Counted from the first letter of the stretch, positions 15,020-22,273 are shown. The stretch is DNA of 64,000 bases from a virus (IMGVR_UViG_3300044815_000115:1-64000), one strand, 5' to 3'. Numbers and translations: made by a program. The notes: generated from the sequence alone by a model not told the origin.

Positions 15020-15088
15020 TTTCTATGCAGGCTGCGATAGTTGTAACAGATAATTGGAGCGCCATATCTGACCAGGAAGTTTCTGCGC
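15020..15088. promoter_or_regulatory. divergent promoter region with inverted repeat
   Basis: TATGCAG-G-CTGCGATA at 15024-15039 is an imperfect inverted repeat. Rightward, TTGTAA (15041-15046) and TATCTG (15065-15070) are a possible -35/-10 pair. The segment is more AT-rich than its surroundings. Confidence 0.4.
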
Positions 15089-15346
15089 ATGTCCCGCGAG
15101 ATAGCGATCCGCACCAGCAACCTGCAGCCGTCCGAGCTCGTCGACGGTGAGCTGATCGACGCGATGCCGTGGCACTCCCTGTGCGGCGAACCCCACCCGG
15201 TCGTCGACTCCTACGTCGAGTGCTGCTGCGGCGACACCCACAGCCTCGACCAGTTCGTGTGCTGCGGCTGCGGCCACCACCACGACATGGACCGCGGCTG
15301 CCTGCCTGCGGGCCCGTGCGGGTCATTCGTCTGCTGCATCAACTGA
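15089..15346 (+). CDS. Cys/His-rich small protein, 85 aa
   Basis: ATG at 15089 follows AGGAAG. The second half holds a dense metal pattern (ECCCGDTHSL, VCCGCGHHHDMDRGC, VCCIN) with about twelve Cys and four His, suggesting a multi-zinc fold. It begins a new rightward unit after the RHH gene. Function unknown. Confidence 0.7.
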   Translation: MSREIAIRTSNLQPSELVDGELIDAMPWHSLCGEPHPVVDSYVECCCGDTHSLDQFVCCGCGHHHDMDRGCLPAGPCGSFVCCIN

Positions 15347-15362
15347 ACCCGAAAGGCATCTC

Positions 15363-15644
15363 ATGGATTTCTCTCCAGCCCTCGTTGACTCCTGCTTCGA
15401 CGGCTCCCGCATGTGGTGGACCTACGAGTTCCCCAACGGGCACTCCGCCGCGGTCTCGCTGGACCCGGAGTTCCCGTTCCGGTTCGAGGTCGAGTCCAGT
15501 GACCCGGAAGACGTCAAGGCCAACCCGGTCCGCACCACGACCGGTGCCGGCACCGTCGCCAACCTGACCACCGAGCAGGTGGAGGCGAAGCTGGCCAAAC
15601 TCGCCGGGCTCGAGCGGGTCGAGTACGGCCAGGTGACGCTGTGA
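15363..15644 (+). CDS. hypothetical protein, 93 aa
   Basis: ATG at 15363 follows GAAAGGCATCTC. The product is alpha/beta, starting MDFSPALVDSCFDGSRMWW, and ends with a helix (EQVEAKLAKLAGLERVE). It overlaps the next gene. Family unknown. Confidence 0.6.
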   Translation: MDFSPALVDSCFDGSRMWWTYEFPNGHSAAVSLDPEFPFRFEVESSDPEDVKANPVRTTTGAGTVANLTTEQVEAKLAKLAGLERVEYGQVTL

Positions 15645-15826
15645 TGGACGTGTCCTCGTTCCACATCGACGACTACCGGGGCGACGCCCTGGACCGGCGC
15701 ATCCAGGAGGTCCTCGAGTTCGAACTGAACCTTGAGGACGACGGCGAGATGTTGATGCCGTTGAAGCGGCACGAGATCGGCTCGCTGTGGACGTCGATTC
15801 GCCGCCTGGTCGAGGAGTCGGCGTGA
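15641..15826 (+). CDS. small acidic protein, 61 aa
   Basis: Start is GTG at 15641 (GTGA overlap) or ATG at 15644. The product is acidic and helical (RIQEVLEFELNLEDDGEM). It overlaps the next ATG in TGATG. Confidence 0.55.
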   Translation: MMDVSSFHIDDYRGDALDRRIQEVLEFELNLEDDGEMLMPLKRHEIGSLWTSIRRLVEESA

Positions 15827-16059
15827 TGTTCGACCGCGCCGTGTTCGTGCAGGGTGCATTCCAACTCCGTGAGTTCGCCGACGGGTATGCCGCGCTCGGG
15901 CTGGACGCCGAGTCTGCCGCCGCGTGGGCGAACCGTGGTTTCCTGCCCGGCGAGGCCGAGATTTGGCTGGCCGAAGACCACACCCCGCAGCGTGCCTCGT
16001 ACTGGGCGAACAAGTACACCGTCTCACCCGCCGAAGCCCGAGAAAGGGATGGCCGATGA
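15826..16059 (+). CDS. small helical protein, 77 aa
   Basis: ATG at 15826 overlaps the previous stop. The helical product contains REFADGYAALGLDAESAAAW and resembles small HTH-like domains (AAAWANRGFLPGEAEIW), which suggests DNA binding but does not prove it. Coupled to the next gene by ATGA. Confidence 0.55.
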   Translation: MFDRAVFVQGAFQLREFADGYAALGLDAESAAAWANRGFLPGEAEIWLAEDHTPQRASYWANKYTVSPAEARERDGR

Positions 16060-16292
16060 CCACCGGCTACCTGACCTGCTTCAAGGGCCGCCTACTCGAC
16101 GGGTCCACGTTGGTCGTCGAGGGCGCCGAATACCCGATCCCTACCCGGACCGCCGACGGCAGTGTCCAGGCCGGTGACCGTGTCCGCGCGGCTGCGACCG
16201 AGGCCGGCTACCGCATCCCGTGCGCGTTCCTCGACGCCATCTCCGACGTCGACGACCACGGCGGCTACACACTCGAGCTGGTGCGGCTGTGA
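16056..16292 (+). CDS. small hypothetical protein, 78 aa
   Basis: ATG at 16056 overlaps the previous stop. Beta-rich product with FKGRLLDGSTLVVEGAEYPI. Overlaps a 24-codon frame by GTGA. Function unknown. Confidence 0.55.
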   Translation: MTTGYLTCFKGRLLDGSTLVVEGAEYPIPTRTADGSVQAGDRVRAAATEAGYRIPCAFLDAISDVDDHGGYTLELVRL

Positions 16293-16363
16293 CCGCCTTC
16301 GACGACATCCACCGCGCCGCCGCCGTTGTGATGACCTCCGCAGTCCTCTTCCCCTCTTCCTGA
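16289..16363 (+). CDS. 24-residue coupled frame
   Basis: GTG at 16289 overlaps the previous stop. The frame ends seven bases before a GAAGGAG ribosome site. The product is short with a hydrophobic middle. Real translation is plausible but unproven. Confidence 0.3.
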   Translation: MTAFDDIHRAAAVVMTSAVLFPSS

Positions 16364-16375
16364 AGGAGCCCGACC

Positions 16376-16579
16376 ATGACCACCTCTGACGTCACGCACA
16401 TCCGCACCCGTAAGCGCACCCGCACCCAGTCCGAGCCCACCCCGGAGTCGTCCGACCCTCGCGTGACGGAGATCGACGCAGCGTTGGCGTCGGGCCGCTA
16501 CCTGGAGTGGGCCGACCTGCTCACCGAGGAACGGTCACGGCTGCTGACCGAGCCTGCCCGCAAGATCCTGGCAGCGTGA
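16376..16579 (+). CDS. small hypothetical protein, 67 aa
   Basis: ATG at 16376 follows GAAGGAGCCC. A basic Arg/Thr-rich N-terminus (HIRTRKRTRTQSEP) precedes an acidic helical half (LEWADLLTEERSRLL). Function unknown. Confidence 0.6.
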   Translation: MTTSDVTHIRTRKRTRTQSEPTPESSDPRVTEIDAALASGRYLEWADLLTEERSRLLTEPARKILAA

Positions 16580-16580
16580 A

Positions 16581-16820
16581 ATGACCACCTACGAGCCGGT
16601 CGAGACCCGCGCCTGGTCCACTCGCGAACTCGCCGCCCTCATCGGCGAGATTGTCAGCGTCAGCTTCCGGCCGGACGGCGGTAAGCCGCTACCTGCAGCC
16701 CGTGTCGCCGACGCCGGCATCGGCCGCTTCGGTCAGGCCTGGATCGAGTTTGAGGGCGGTGGTTCAGCGGCTTGGGACCGCAACCAGATCAGCGTGACCA
16801 TCACGGTGGAGGGGGACTGA
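16581..16820 (+). CDS. small hypothetical protein, 79 aa
   Basis: ATG at 16581 directly follows the previous stop. Beta-rich product with LIGEIVSVSFRPDGGKPL. Overlaps the next gene in TGATG. Confidence 0.6.
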   Translation: MTTYEPVETRAWSTRELAALIGEIVSVSFRPDGGKPLPAARVADAGIGRFGQAWIEFEGGGSAAWDRNQISVTITVEGD

Positions 16821-17047
16821 TGGTCTACAGTCCACCGCTCTGGGGCATTTGGTCTAGTGACCGGGCCGCCATGCTCGAAACCGGCATCGAGGATCTGGAA
16901 GATGCCAAGGAACGTGTCTGGAAGTACTTCGACGCCGGAGACGACTCGGTGATGGTTGTCGGCGTATGCCCTCAGCACCCGCAGGGGAAACTCAAGAGCG
17001 GGCGATGCAGGATCTGCCGCCCGTGGCGCACGGATGAGGTGGCCTGA
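16820..17047 (+). CDS. small protein with C-terminal zinc-like site, 75 aa
   Basis: ATG at 16820 overlaps the previous stop. The N-terminal half resembles a Trp-containing alpha/beta segment, and the C-terminus has CPQHPQGKLKSGRCRIC, a likely zinc finger. Function unknown. Confidence 0.6.
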   Translation: MVYSPPLWGIWSSDRAAMLETGIEDLEDAKERVWKYFDAGDDSVMVVGVCPQHPQGKLKSGRCRICRPWRTDEVA

Positions 17048-17244
17048 TGCCCCGCACCAAGTGGCGCACCGTGTCCTGCCTCAACGACAGCCTCCGCTCC
17101 CACGGCTCCCAGTTGGGCGCGTACGGCTGGATCAGCGGCCAGCGTGCGGGCGCCCGCTTCCGGGTCCAGTACGACAAGGGCCGGGGCTGGCAGGACGACG
17201 CGAAGGTTGTGTCAAACGGCGACGGCACCACGGAGGAGGAGTGA
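17047..17244 (+). CDS. small basic protein, 65 aa
   Basis: ATG at 17047 overlaps the previous stop. The product is basic with several Gly-rich turns (SHGSQLGAYGWISGQRAG). Followed by a GGAGGAG ribosome site for the next gene. Confidence 0.55.
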   Translation: MPRTKWRTVSCLNDSLRSHGSQLGAYGWISGQRAGARFRVQYDKGRGWQDDAKVVSNGDGTTEEE

Positions 17245-17246
17245 CG

Positions 17247-17534
17247 ATGCCTGACATCAAGCTGACCGGCGCCCGACTCGACGTCCTGAAGGGTGTCGCC
17301 GCGGGCGAGGTAAGTCACCACCGCAACTGGGGCCGCGACCCGGATGAGGACATCTGGCGCCCAGGCGGGTACGGCCGAAAGAAGGTCAACGGTGCTGTGG
17401 AATTCCTCCGGACCGTGCACCTGATCCAACTCGGCCCCGCGTCCGGCCCGTCGATGTACTCGGCGCAGCCATGGGTGCTGACGGCCAACGGCGAGCAGTG
17501 GCTTGCCCGCGCCGAGCAGGAGTCCAACCGCTGA
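17247..17534 (+). CDS. winged-helix-like small protein, 95 aa
   Basis: ATG at 17247 follows GGAGGAGTGAC. The order helix, helix, Gly-rich wing and C-terminal TANGEQWLARAEQ resembles winged-helix regulators. Coupled to a Cys-rich gene. DNA binding is inferred, not shown. Confidence 0.6.
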   Translation: MPDIKLTGARLDVLKGVAAGEVSHHRNWGRDPDEDIWRPGGYGRKKVNGAVEFLRTVHLIQLGPASGPSMYSAQPWVLTANGEQWLARAEQESNR

Positions 17535-17704
17535 TGTGCCACCCGCCCTGCGTCAACCCGTTCGCGCACATCCAGGCCGACATGGTCAACCTGCCCTGCG
17601 GCTGCCAGGACGTCGTCTACGCCTGCGGCTGCATCTGCCGTGAACACGCACACCTGCAATGCGACGGCCGGCCCGTCGCCGAACTTGAGGAGTCCGCCAA
17701 GTGA
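17534..17704 (+). CDS. Cys-rich small protein, 56 aa
   Basis: ATG at 17534 overlaps the previous stop. Nine Cys with CHPPC, CGC, CGCIC and a terminal Cys fit two zinc sites. Overlaps the next GTG. Confidence 0.6.
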   Translation: MCHPPCVNPFAHIQADMVNLPCGCQDVVYACGCICREHAHLQCDGRPVAELEESAK

Positions 17705-17979
17705 TCGACAACCCGCTCATCGCCGAACAGCACCAAACCTGCTACGGCTGCCCCGACCAGTGGGAAGGCCGGCTACTCTCCGGCGAGTTTTTCTACTTCC
17801 GGTACCGGTCCGGCTGGGCGTCGCTCGCCGTCGGTCATGACGCCGACGCAGTGTCCGGGCGCCAGGACGTCGGCATGGGCCACGGTGACGGGCTGCAGGG
17901 CATCTTCGAGTCCGCCGAGGCCCGGACCGCCGTATTCAACAAGCTGCTGTTCGAGCTGCTCGCCAAGGAGAGCCGATGA
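17701..17979 (+). CDS. hypothetical protein, 92 aa
   Basis: GTG at 17701 overlaps the previous stop. One CYGC pair near residue 14, then a beta-rich segment and a C-terminal helix (AVFNKLLFELLAKE). Family unknown. Confidence 0.6.
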   Translation: MIDNPLIAEQHQTCYGCPDQWEGRLLSGEFFYFRYRSGWASLAVGHDADAVSGRQDVGMGHGDGLQGIFESAEARTAVFNKLLFELLAKESR

Positions 17980-18181
17980 CCGTCCTTCGGGCGGCGGACC
18001 TGCCGGTCGGGACCATCGTCGCCACGGAAACTATGGCCTGGATCAAGTCTTCCAAGGCCGAGCACGACCTGGAGGGTGGCTCGGTACTGGAGACGAGACG
18101 TCAACCTACGACTGGGAGCCGCAGGAAGCCCTCGACGCCGGCGCCCAGGTGCTGCGGGTCGGCAACGGGAGTAGGCAGTGA
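17976..18181 (+). pseudogene. frameshifted homologue of the 20271-20462 protein
   Basis: The frame starts ATG 17976 with MTVLRAADLPVGTIVA, matching the start of the protein encoded at 20271-20462 (AADLP, VVA). After about residue 35 the original frame loses similarity, while the frame shifted by one missing base gives a plausible end (TYDWEPQEALDAGAQVLRVG) that matches GxVVLRxG in the homologue. The shifted stop (18179-18181) forms a perfect GTGA overlap with the next gene, as everywhere in this operon. So one base is missing near 18,070-18,085, by mutation or sequencing error. Unshifted, the frame would run to 18185. Confidence 0.65.
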
Positions 18182-18339
18182 GTGACGAAACCCCGATCAA
18201 GGTCGTCGGCATGGGCCCATTCCCGCTGCCCGGCGAGAAGAAACGCTGGAAGCGGGCCGAGAGGGAAGCCCGCCGGCTGCTCGACCTCGCTGAAGCCGCT
18301 GAGCAACGCACGACCGAAACCGGCACCGACGAGAGCTGA
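18178..18339 (+). CDS. small helical protein, 53 aa
   Basis: GTG at 18178 overlaps the restored stop of the frameshifted gene. The product is charged and helical (KKRWKRAEREARRLLDLAE). It is the last gene of the first rightward chain and ends at a terminator hairpin. Confidence 0.55.
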   Translation: MSDETPIKVVGMGPFPLPGEKKRWKRAEREARRLLDLAEAAEQRTTETGTDES

Positions 18340-18346
18340 TCCATCG

Positions 18347-18373
18347 GCCCCGCCTCCACTCGGAGCGCGGGGC
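18347..18373 (+). terminator. hairpin terminator
   Basis: GCCCCGC and GCGGGGC pair around a 13-base loop, followed by TTCGTCG, eight bases after the stop at 18339. Confidence 0.6.
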
Positions 18374-18452
18374 TTCGTCGTGTCCGAGAAACAACAGCCG
18401 TTTAGTTCCGACCAGCGAGAATGCCCCCACGACCCACGGGTACCGCCACGAG

Positions 18453-18671
18453 GTGGAGACGGTAGAGGGCGCTCTCCAGACACCCGACGGATCCTGGCGT
18501 GTCGAGATTGTGAAGCGCGGCCGGACCCGCTGGTACCGGATCGTCCACGGCGACGACGTCATCGACTGGCTGTCGATCGCCGCGGTGGAGCGGATCCTCG
18601 GCGAGGCGGGCGTGAGCATGGCCCAGCTGACCGTGTCGGACGCCGGCGAGAGCGGGCGCGGGGCGGCCTGA
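18453..18671 (+). CDS. small hypothetical protein, 72 aa
   Basis: The best start is GTG at 18453, but no clear ribosome site is present, so the true start is uncertain. The product is beta-rich then helical (SWRVEIVKRGRTRWYRIVHG). Located between a terminator and a leaderless gene. Confidence 0.5.
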   Translation: METVEGALQTPDGSWRVEIVKRGRTRWYRIVHGDDVIDWLSIAAVERILGEAGVSMAQLTVSDAGESGRGAA

Positions 18672-18675
18672 ACCG

Positions 18676-18687
18676 TACGCTGGGCGA
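18676..18687 (+). promoter_or_regulatory. leaderless promoter
   Basis: TACGCT at 18676-18681 plus six bases leads to ATG at 18688. Confidence 0.55.
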
Positions 18688-19011
18688 ATGACCGACCTCC
18701 CCGACCGCAAGGCGATCGTCTGCAACTACGCCGAGGCAACGAAGGTCGCCAAGCCGGGCACGAAGGCGTACATCGTGCCGCAACTCGGCGGGAACCTGCC
18801 TGAGCGGGTCCGGGTTCGGTTCCAGTCCCGCGGCGGCCGGTGGGTCGAGAAGTGGGAGGCGTTGGCCCGGCTCACCAACTTCCGGCTGACAACGATTCCG
18901 CCCGAGCATCCGATGTACGAAGCGCATTGGGTGTCGATCGACGTCGGATGGGCCGACGAGATGCTGCGGCGGGTTGTCGTCTCCAATGCTGAGGTCACTG
19001 CAGCGCGATAG
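18688..19011 (+). CDS. hypothetical protein, 107 aa, leaderless
   Basis: The product starts MTDLPDRKAIVCNYAEATKV and has a beta-rich basic centre (RVRVRFQSRGGRWVEKWE). It has its own leaderless promoter and is monocistronic, facing the leftward gene at 19060. Family unknown. Confidence 0.65.
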   Translation: MTDLPDRKAIVCNYAEATKVAKPGTKAYIVPQLGGNLPERVRVRFQSRGGRWVEKWEALARLTNFRLTTIPPEHPMYEAHWVSIDVGWADEMLRRVVVSNAEVTAAR

Positions 19012-19059
19012 CCACTCTGATGCGTTCTGGGCGACCATCGCGCTCGGAATCCGGCACCC

Positions 19060-19254
19060 CTAGGCGGCTTGCTCCGCCGCTCGATTGCGGGCCAGTTTCT
19101 CCGCATGCCGGCGCTTCAATCCCGCGTCGCGACGGCGTTTGAACGTCCGCCTGATCTCGGTGAGGGTGCTGGTGCGCTGGGCGTCTGCGCTGGTCCGGGC
19201 TGCGGCACGTTCGGCGATCATCGCTGCGATAGCGTCCGGCACGTCGGCGTCCAT
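19060..19254 (-). CDS. small basic helical protein, 64 aa
   Basis: The product is strongly basic (RRTFKRRRDAGLKRRHAEKLARN) with an Ala-rich acidic start, like small nucleic-acid-binding proteins. A 17-bp palindrome (19267-19283) lies just upstream of its ATG. It converges with 18688-19011. Function unknown. Confidence 0.55.
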   Translation of the reverse strand: MDADVPDAIAAMIAERAAARTSADAQRTSTLTEIRRTFKRRRDAGLKRRHAEKLARNRAAEQAA

Positions 19255-19266
19255 GAATGTGAGTGT

Positions 19267-19283
19267 GCGCTATCGAATAGCGC
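19267..19283. promoter_or_regulatory. 17-bp palindromic operator
   Basis: GCGCTAT-CGA-ATAGCGC is a perfect 7-3-7 inverted repeat 13 bp upstream of the leftward ATG at 19254. It is likely the operator of that gene. Confidence 0.55.
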
Positions 19284-19309
19284 AATGTACAGCCAAATAG
19301 AGCGGGAGC

Positions 19310-19335
19310 GGGCCGCACCGTGATCGGTGCGGCCC
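19310..19335. terminator. perfect hairpin
   Basis: GGGCCGCACCG-TGAT-CGGTGCGGCCC is an 11-bp perfect stem with a four-base loop, followed by TCTCGCT. It terminates the leftward cluster ending at 19362. Confidence 0.7.
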
Positions 19336-19361
19336 TCTCGCTAACGCTTGCCTGGTGCGAA

Positions 19362-19502
19362 CTAATCGGAAAGTTCAGTCGTCGGGCGGCCGGACCCAGG
19401 GCATTGAGCCCGATCAGCGGGTGCCTGATGCATCGGTGCGGGCTCACCCGGACCGGCGCCTACTCGCGCGCCGCACTCGCTGCATTTGCTCCGTGGAGGC
19501 AC
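19362..19502 (-). CDS. small zinc-type protein ending in CPGSGRP, 46 aa
   Basis: GTG at 19502 follows GGGGGTGAAGAC. The 46-residue product has CSEC near the start and HQAPADRAQCPGSGRP near the end. The CxxC...H...CPGSGRP pattern recurs in small proteins of actinophages and integrative elements. It overlaps the 3' end of the upstream gene by about 43 bases in another frame. Function unknown. Confidence 0.55.
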   Translation of the reverse strand: MPPRSKCSECGARVGAGPGEPAPMHQAPADRAQCPGSGRPTTELSD

Positions 19503-20029
19503 GTCTTCACCCCCTCCGGGATCACATAGTCGGGGTACGGATCGGTTGCCGGGTCGGTGGCTCCAGAGCCGGAGGTGACCCGCAGGTAGAAGCTTGAACC
19601 GTCGGCGCATTTCAGCTCGACACCGCAGGCGTCCGGGAGGCCGAGGTCGGGGAACGCGACGGTACGCCAGCCCTTGAACTGTGCGGGCCGGGCAACGTCG
19701 AGCAGGCGCAGCAGGAACCGGATAGCGTGCGGGTTGCGCACCCGCAGCGACGCGACCGCCGGGGGAAGTTCGGCCGGCACCGCCTTGCCCGCAGGCGCGG
19801 CCCAGATGTACGCCTCGCTGCCGGACTGGTAGCGGATGGCGACACCCGCCGGTGACTGCCCGCCCGGTTTCAGGTCCCGCCCGTAGCGTCTGACCTGCAC
19901 AATGTCCGGGTGTTCGGCCGTATTGAACAGCCGCTCCACCACGTCCAAGACCTGCGCCGACTCCATCTGTGCCCCCAACTCGCGTGCCCGCTCAGGGCCG
20001 GAGTCTAGTAGCCGGAGGGTGGCCGTCAC
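19460..20029 (-). CDS. hypothetical protein, 189 aa
   Basis: GTG at 20029 overlaps the stop of the upstream gene (GTGA). The product has a helical N-terminus, then an alternating strand region (GVAIRYQSGSEAYIWAAPAG) and a C-terminal segment near VAFPDLGLPDACGVELKC. No family recognised. It belongs to the leftward cluster 22273-19362. Confidence 0.6.
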   Translation of the reverse strand: MTATLRLLDSGPERARELGAQMESAQVLDVVERLFNTAEHPDIVQVRRYGRDLKPGGQSPAGVAIRYQSGSEAYIWAAPAGKAVPAELPPAVASLRVRNPHAIRFLLRLLDVARPAQFKGWRTVAFPDLGLPDACGVELKCADGSSFYLRVTSGSGATDPATDPYPDYVIPEGVKTCLHGANAASAARE

Positions 20030-20274
20030 GCCTCCGCCTTGACGCGGCGATCCACGAACACCCCCACGTACGCGATCGGCCCGAGCTCGGTCAACTCCGC
20101 CCACGTCAGGTCTGAGCCGTCCTCGTCGTCCCCGAGCCGGGACACGAGGCGCCAGTTGCGTTCCGGCTGCTCCTCGGCCTCGGCGTAGGCGTCGTCGCGG
20201 CGGTACAGCCGGATGTCGTCCAGAGTGTCGACGGCCACACGTCCGCCGTTGGCGGGCTCGTCGGTGGTGGTCAC
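20026..20274 (-). CDS. small acidic protein, 82 aa
   Basis: GTG at 20274 overlaps the upstream stop. The product is acidic (Glu/Asp-rich) with a C-terminal beta stretch (GPIAYVGVFVDRRV). Coupled on both sides. Function unknown. Confidence 0.6.
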   Translation of the reverse strand: MTTTDEPANGGRVAVDTLDDIRLYRRDDAYAEAEEQPERNWRLVSRLGDDEDGSDLTWAELTELGPIAYVGVFVDRRVKAEA

Positions 20275-20462
20275 GCCATCCCCTCCCGCAGCACAACGAA
20301 CCCGTCAGCGAACAGCAGGCCGTCAACGTCCTCGTCGGTGTAGCGCCTCTTGTCGGTGCCGTGCCAGACGAACCCGATACCGGGTATCACGCGCACGATC
20401 GCGATGTGGGAGTTGGCGACCACGCTGCCCTGTGGCAGGTCGGCGGCCTTCGTGGCGGTCAC
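20271..20462 (-). CDS. small beta-rich protein, 63 aa
   Basis: GTG at 20462 overlaps the upstream stop. The product (AADLPQGSVVANSHIAI, HGTDKRRYTDEDVDGLL, FVVLREG) is the intact relative of the frameshifted gene at 17976-18181. The two lie on opposite strands 2.1 kb apart, so this family is present twice in region A. Confidence 0.65.
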   Translation of the reverse strand: MTATKAADLPQGSVVANSHIAIVRVIPGIGFVWHGTDKRRYTDEDVDGLLFADGFVVLREGMA

Positions 20463-20638
20463 AACTCCACCCCCATGTCGCGGGCGATCTGGCGTACGTC
20501 GTCGGCCGTGAATTCGTGCCGGATCTGCACGGCGGCTAGGACCCGCCGCATCGCTTCGGCCGCACCCCTCGCGAACTCGACGTTCATGTCGTGCTGATAG
20601 GCGTAGTCAAGGCCGGAGCCTTCAACGTTCGAGGCCAT
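20459..20638 (-). CDS. small hypothetical protein, 59 aa
   Basis: ATG at 20638 follows AAGGAGAACACA and the stop overlaps the next GTG. The product is helical with an acidic start (MASNVEGSGLDYAYQHDMN) and HEFTADDVRQIARDMG. Function unknown. Confidence 0.6.
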   Translation of the reverse strand: MASNVEGSGLDYAYQHDMNVEFARGAAEAMRRVLAAVQIRHEFTADDVRQIARDMGVEL

Positions 20639-20660
20639 TGTGTTCTCCTTCGCGGGTTGG

Positions 20661-20903
20661 TCAGTTGGTGGTGGTCGAAAACCGGGGGTCGGAGGTCAGC
20701 GCCCACGTCCTGCCGCCGGACCTGGCCTCACCCACCTCCCGTGCCTCCCCGTAGGAGGCGAGACGCTTCAGGGAGGCACGGACCCGGGCGGCACTCAGGT
20801 CGAGCTGTACGGCGATCTCAGCGACCGTCTCCAGTGCTTCGTCCTTGCTTGCCAGCCGGGCGAGATGGTCGATGACCTCACGGTCGATGTCGTCGGTGCT
20901 CAC
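20661..20903 (-). CDS. winged-helix-like regulator, 80 aa
   Basis: GTG at 20903 follows GAAGGAGAACC. The product matches a winged HTH: IDHLARLASKDEALETVAE, VRASLKRLASYGEAREVG and a C-terminal wing. Likely a local DNA-binding regulator. Confidence 0.65.
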   Translation of the reverse strand: MSTDDIDREVIDHLARLASKDEALETVAEIAVQLDLSAARVRASLKRLASYGEAREVGEARSGGRTWALTSDPRFSTTTN

Positions 20904-20926
20904 GGTTCTCCTTCGCGGGTTGATGG

Positions 20927-20995
20927 TCAGTTTGCGCGGGGCCGTTGCGGGTCGCAGGTGAGATGCCCACAGAGGGCGGTGCGCCGGTCGGTCAT
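20927..20995 (-). CDS. 22-residue coupled frame
   Basis: ATG at 20995 overlaps the upstream stop (ATGA). The product MTDRRTALCGHLTCDPQRPR has a CxxxHxxC-like pattern that could hold zinc. Supported only by coupling. Confidence 0.4.
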   Translation of the reverse strand: MTDRRTALCGHLTCDPQRPRAN

Positions 20996-21204
20996 CGCGC
21001 GTCCGGCTTGGTGGCGAGGATGACGAACCCGGCGCTCCGGCGGTCCAACTTGCGGACCTCCCAGTCGTGGCGGTCGAGGATGTCCTGCATGCGGTCGTCG
21101 ATGACACCCCCGCCGTCGTCGAGAAGGGTGACGAGGACATCGTCTCCACCGCGGCCGTCGGCGACCATTCGGTTGAGCAGGTCGGCGAGCTCCTGGACGT
21201 TCAC
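20992..21204 (-). CDS. small acidic helical protein, 70 aa
   Basis: GTG at 21204 overlaps the upstream stop. The product is VNVQELADLLNRMVADGRGG followed by DDVLVTLLDDGG, a helix-strand arrangement. Function unknown. Confidence 0.6.
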   Translation of the reverse strand: MNVQELADLLNRMVADGRGGDDVLVTLLDDGGGVIDDRMQDILDRHDWEVRKLDRRSAGFVILATKPDAR

Positions 21205-21410
21205 GGCCGGGCCTCCGTCGCGCAGTCGAGGACGTCGCCGCCGTCGACCAGCTGCCACACGTGGATGTGCAGCAGCCTGTTGCAGCGCCCGCAGCGAGGT
21301 CCGGTGTAGGGGTCGGCCGAGTGGTAGCCGAACACGGTGTCGGTGGCCCCGTGGCGTGCGACGAGCACTGCCGGGCCGGGGGCCTGGGTGAGGTCGGCGA
21401 GGAGTTTCAC
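21201..21410 (-). CDS. small CxxC/His protein, 69 aa
   Basis: GTG at 21410 overlaps the upstream stop. The C-terminal half has CGRCNRLLHIHVWQL and a further Cys, a likely zinc site. Function unknown. Confidence 0.6.
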   Translation of the reverse strand: MKLLADLTQAPGPAVLVARHGATDTVFGYHSADPYTGPRCGRCNRLLHIHVWQLVDGGDVLDCATEARP

Positions 21411-21685
21411 GACAGGAACCCCTGCATCTTCAGCAGCGGCGTCTGCAGGGCGTGGCCGACCGCGCAGATGCCGTCCGCCACGTCCTGGCCGACGCCGAAG
21501 TTGCCGGGGTTCTGGGACAGGTCGTGCAGGTCCACCTGCTCGATCAGGTCGAGCAGGGCGGTGACCGCAGCGGCATCGAGGCCGACGATAGCCCGTCCGG
21601 TGTCACGGTCGGTGCCAACGGCGACGAACATGCCGGCGTCCTGGGCGTGCGGGTCGGGCTGGACATTGGCGAGGCCTGTGCTCAT
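21407..21685 (-). CDS. hypothetical protein, 92 aa
   Basis: ATG at 21685 has a weak upstream site (AAGGAGAAACGC). The helical product contains GLDAAAVTALLDLIEQVDL. It follows a long hairpin and is coupled downstream by GTGA. Confidence 0.6.
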   Translation of the reverse strand: MSTGLANVQPDPHAQDAGMFVAVGTDRDTGRAIVGLDAAAVTALLDLIEQVDLHDLSQNPGNFGVGQDVADGICAVGHALQTPLLKMQGFLS

Positions 21686-21711
21686 GCGTTTCTCCTTACG
21701 GGTCGTGGGGT

Positions 21712-21747
21712 GGGCCGCCGCTGCACGCTCGAGCGGAGCGGCGGCCC
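21712..21747 (-). terminator. perfect 11-bp hairpin
   Basis: GGGCCGCCGCT and AGCGGCGGCCC pair perfectly between the leftward genes 21759-21983 and 21407-21685. It may attenuate expression of the downstream part of the cluster. Confidence 0.55.
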
Positions 21748-21758
21748 GGGAGGAAGGT

Positions 21759-21983
21759 CTAGAACTGCTGCTCCATGCGCAGGCAGATCAGCCGGTCACG
21801 GGAGCGGTCGAGGATGCGGTAGGCCGCCGCCCGGCCCGACTCGCGCATGGATTCCAGCGCCTGCGCCCTGAATGCTTCCGGGTCAAGCGGGGTGCCTGTC
21901 TCCTGCGACCACTTGAGGGTGCTGATCAGGAGTTCAACCTCCATCAGCAGGTCGGCGCCGGACTTCGGCTCAGGACGGCTCAC
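21759..21983 (-). CDS. small helical protein, 74 aa
   Basis: GTG at 21983 overlaps the upstream stop. The product is helical with SGADLLMEVELLISTLKWSQE and a basic C-terminus. Function unknown. Confidence 0.6.
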   Translation of the reverse strand: MSRPEPKSGADLLMEVELLISTLKWSQETGTPLDPEAFRAQALESMRESGRAAAYRILDRSRDRLICLRMEQQF

Positions 21984-22273
21984 GCCTCTTCCTCGGGCAG
22001 GTCGCCGGTCAGGGTTCCGAAGCAGTGACCGCGCCGGTCCTCGACGACCAGCAGCAGCACGTCAAGGCCGTTCGTGCCGACCTGCTCAACATGGCCATCG
22101 CGGCTGGACCAGCCGGTGAACCGGACAACCGGTTCGGTGCGGCCGTCTTCGTGTTCGAACGTTTCGTGGTGGACGATCTCCACTTCGAGGCGGCTGCGGT
22201 AGCCATCCCACGGGAACGCGATGACCTGGCCGGTGCGGACCATGCGGGCGGGGGTCTCGTAGACGCCGGTCAC
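21980..22273 (-). CDS. hypothetical protein, 97 aa
   Basis: GTG at 22273 overlaps the upstream stop. The product is beta-rich with RTGQVIAFPWDGYRSRLEVE and RRGHCFGTLTGD, and looks like a small barrel. Function unknown. Confidence 0.6.
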   Translation of the reverse strand: MTGVYETPARMVRTGQVIAFPWDGYRSRLEVEIVHHETFEHEDGRTEPVVRFTGWSSRDGHVEQVGTNGLDVLLLVVEDRRGHCFGTLTGDLPEEEA

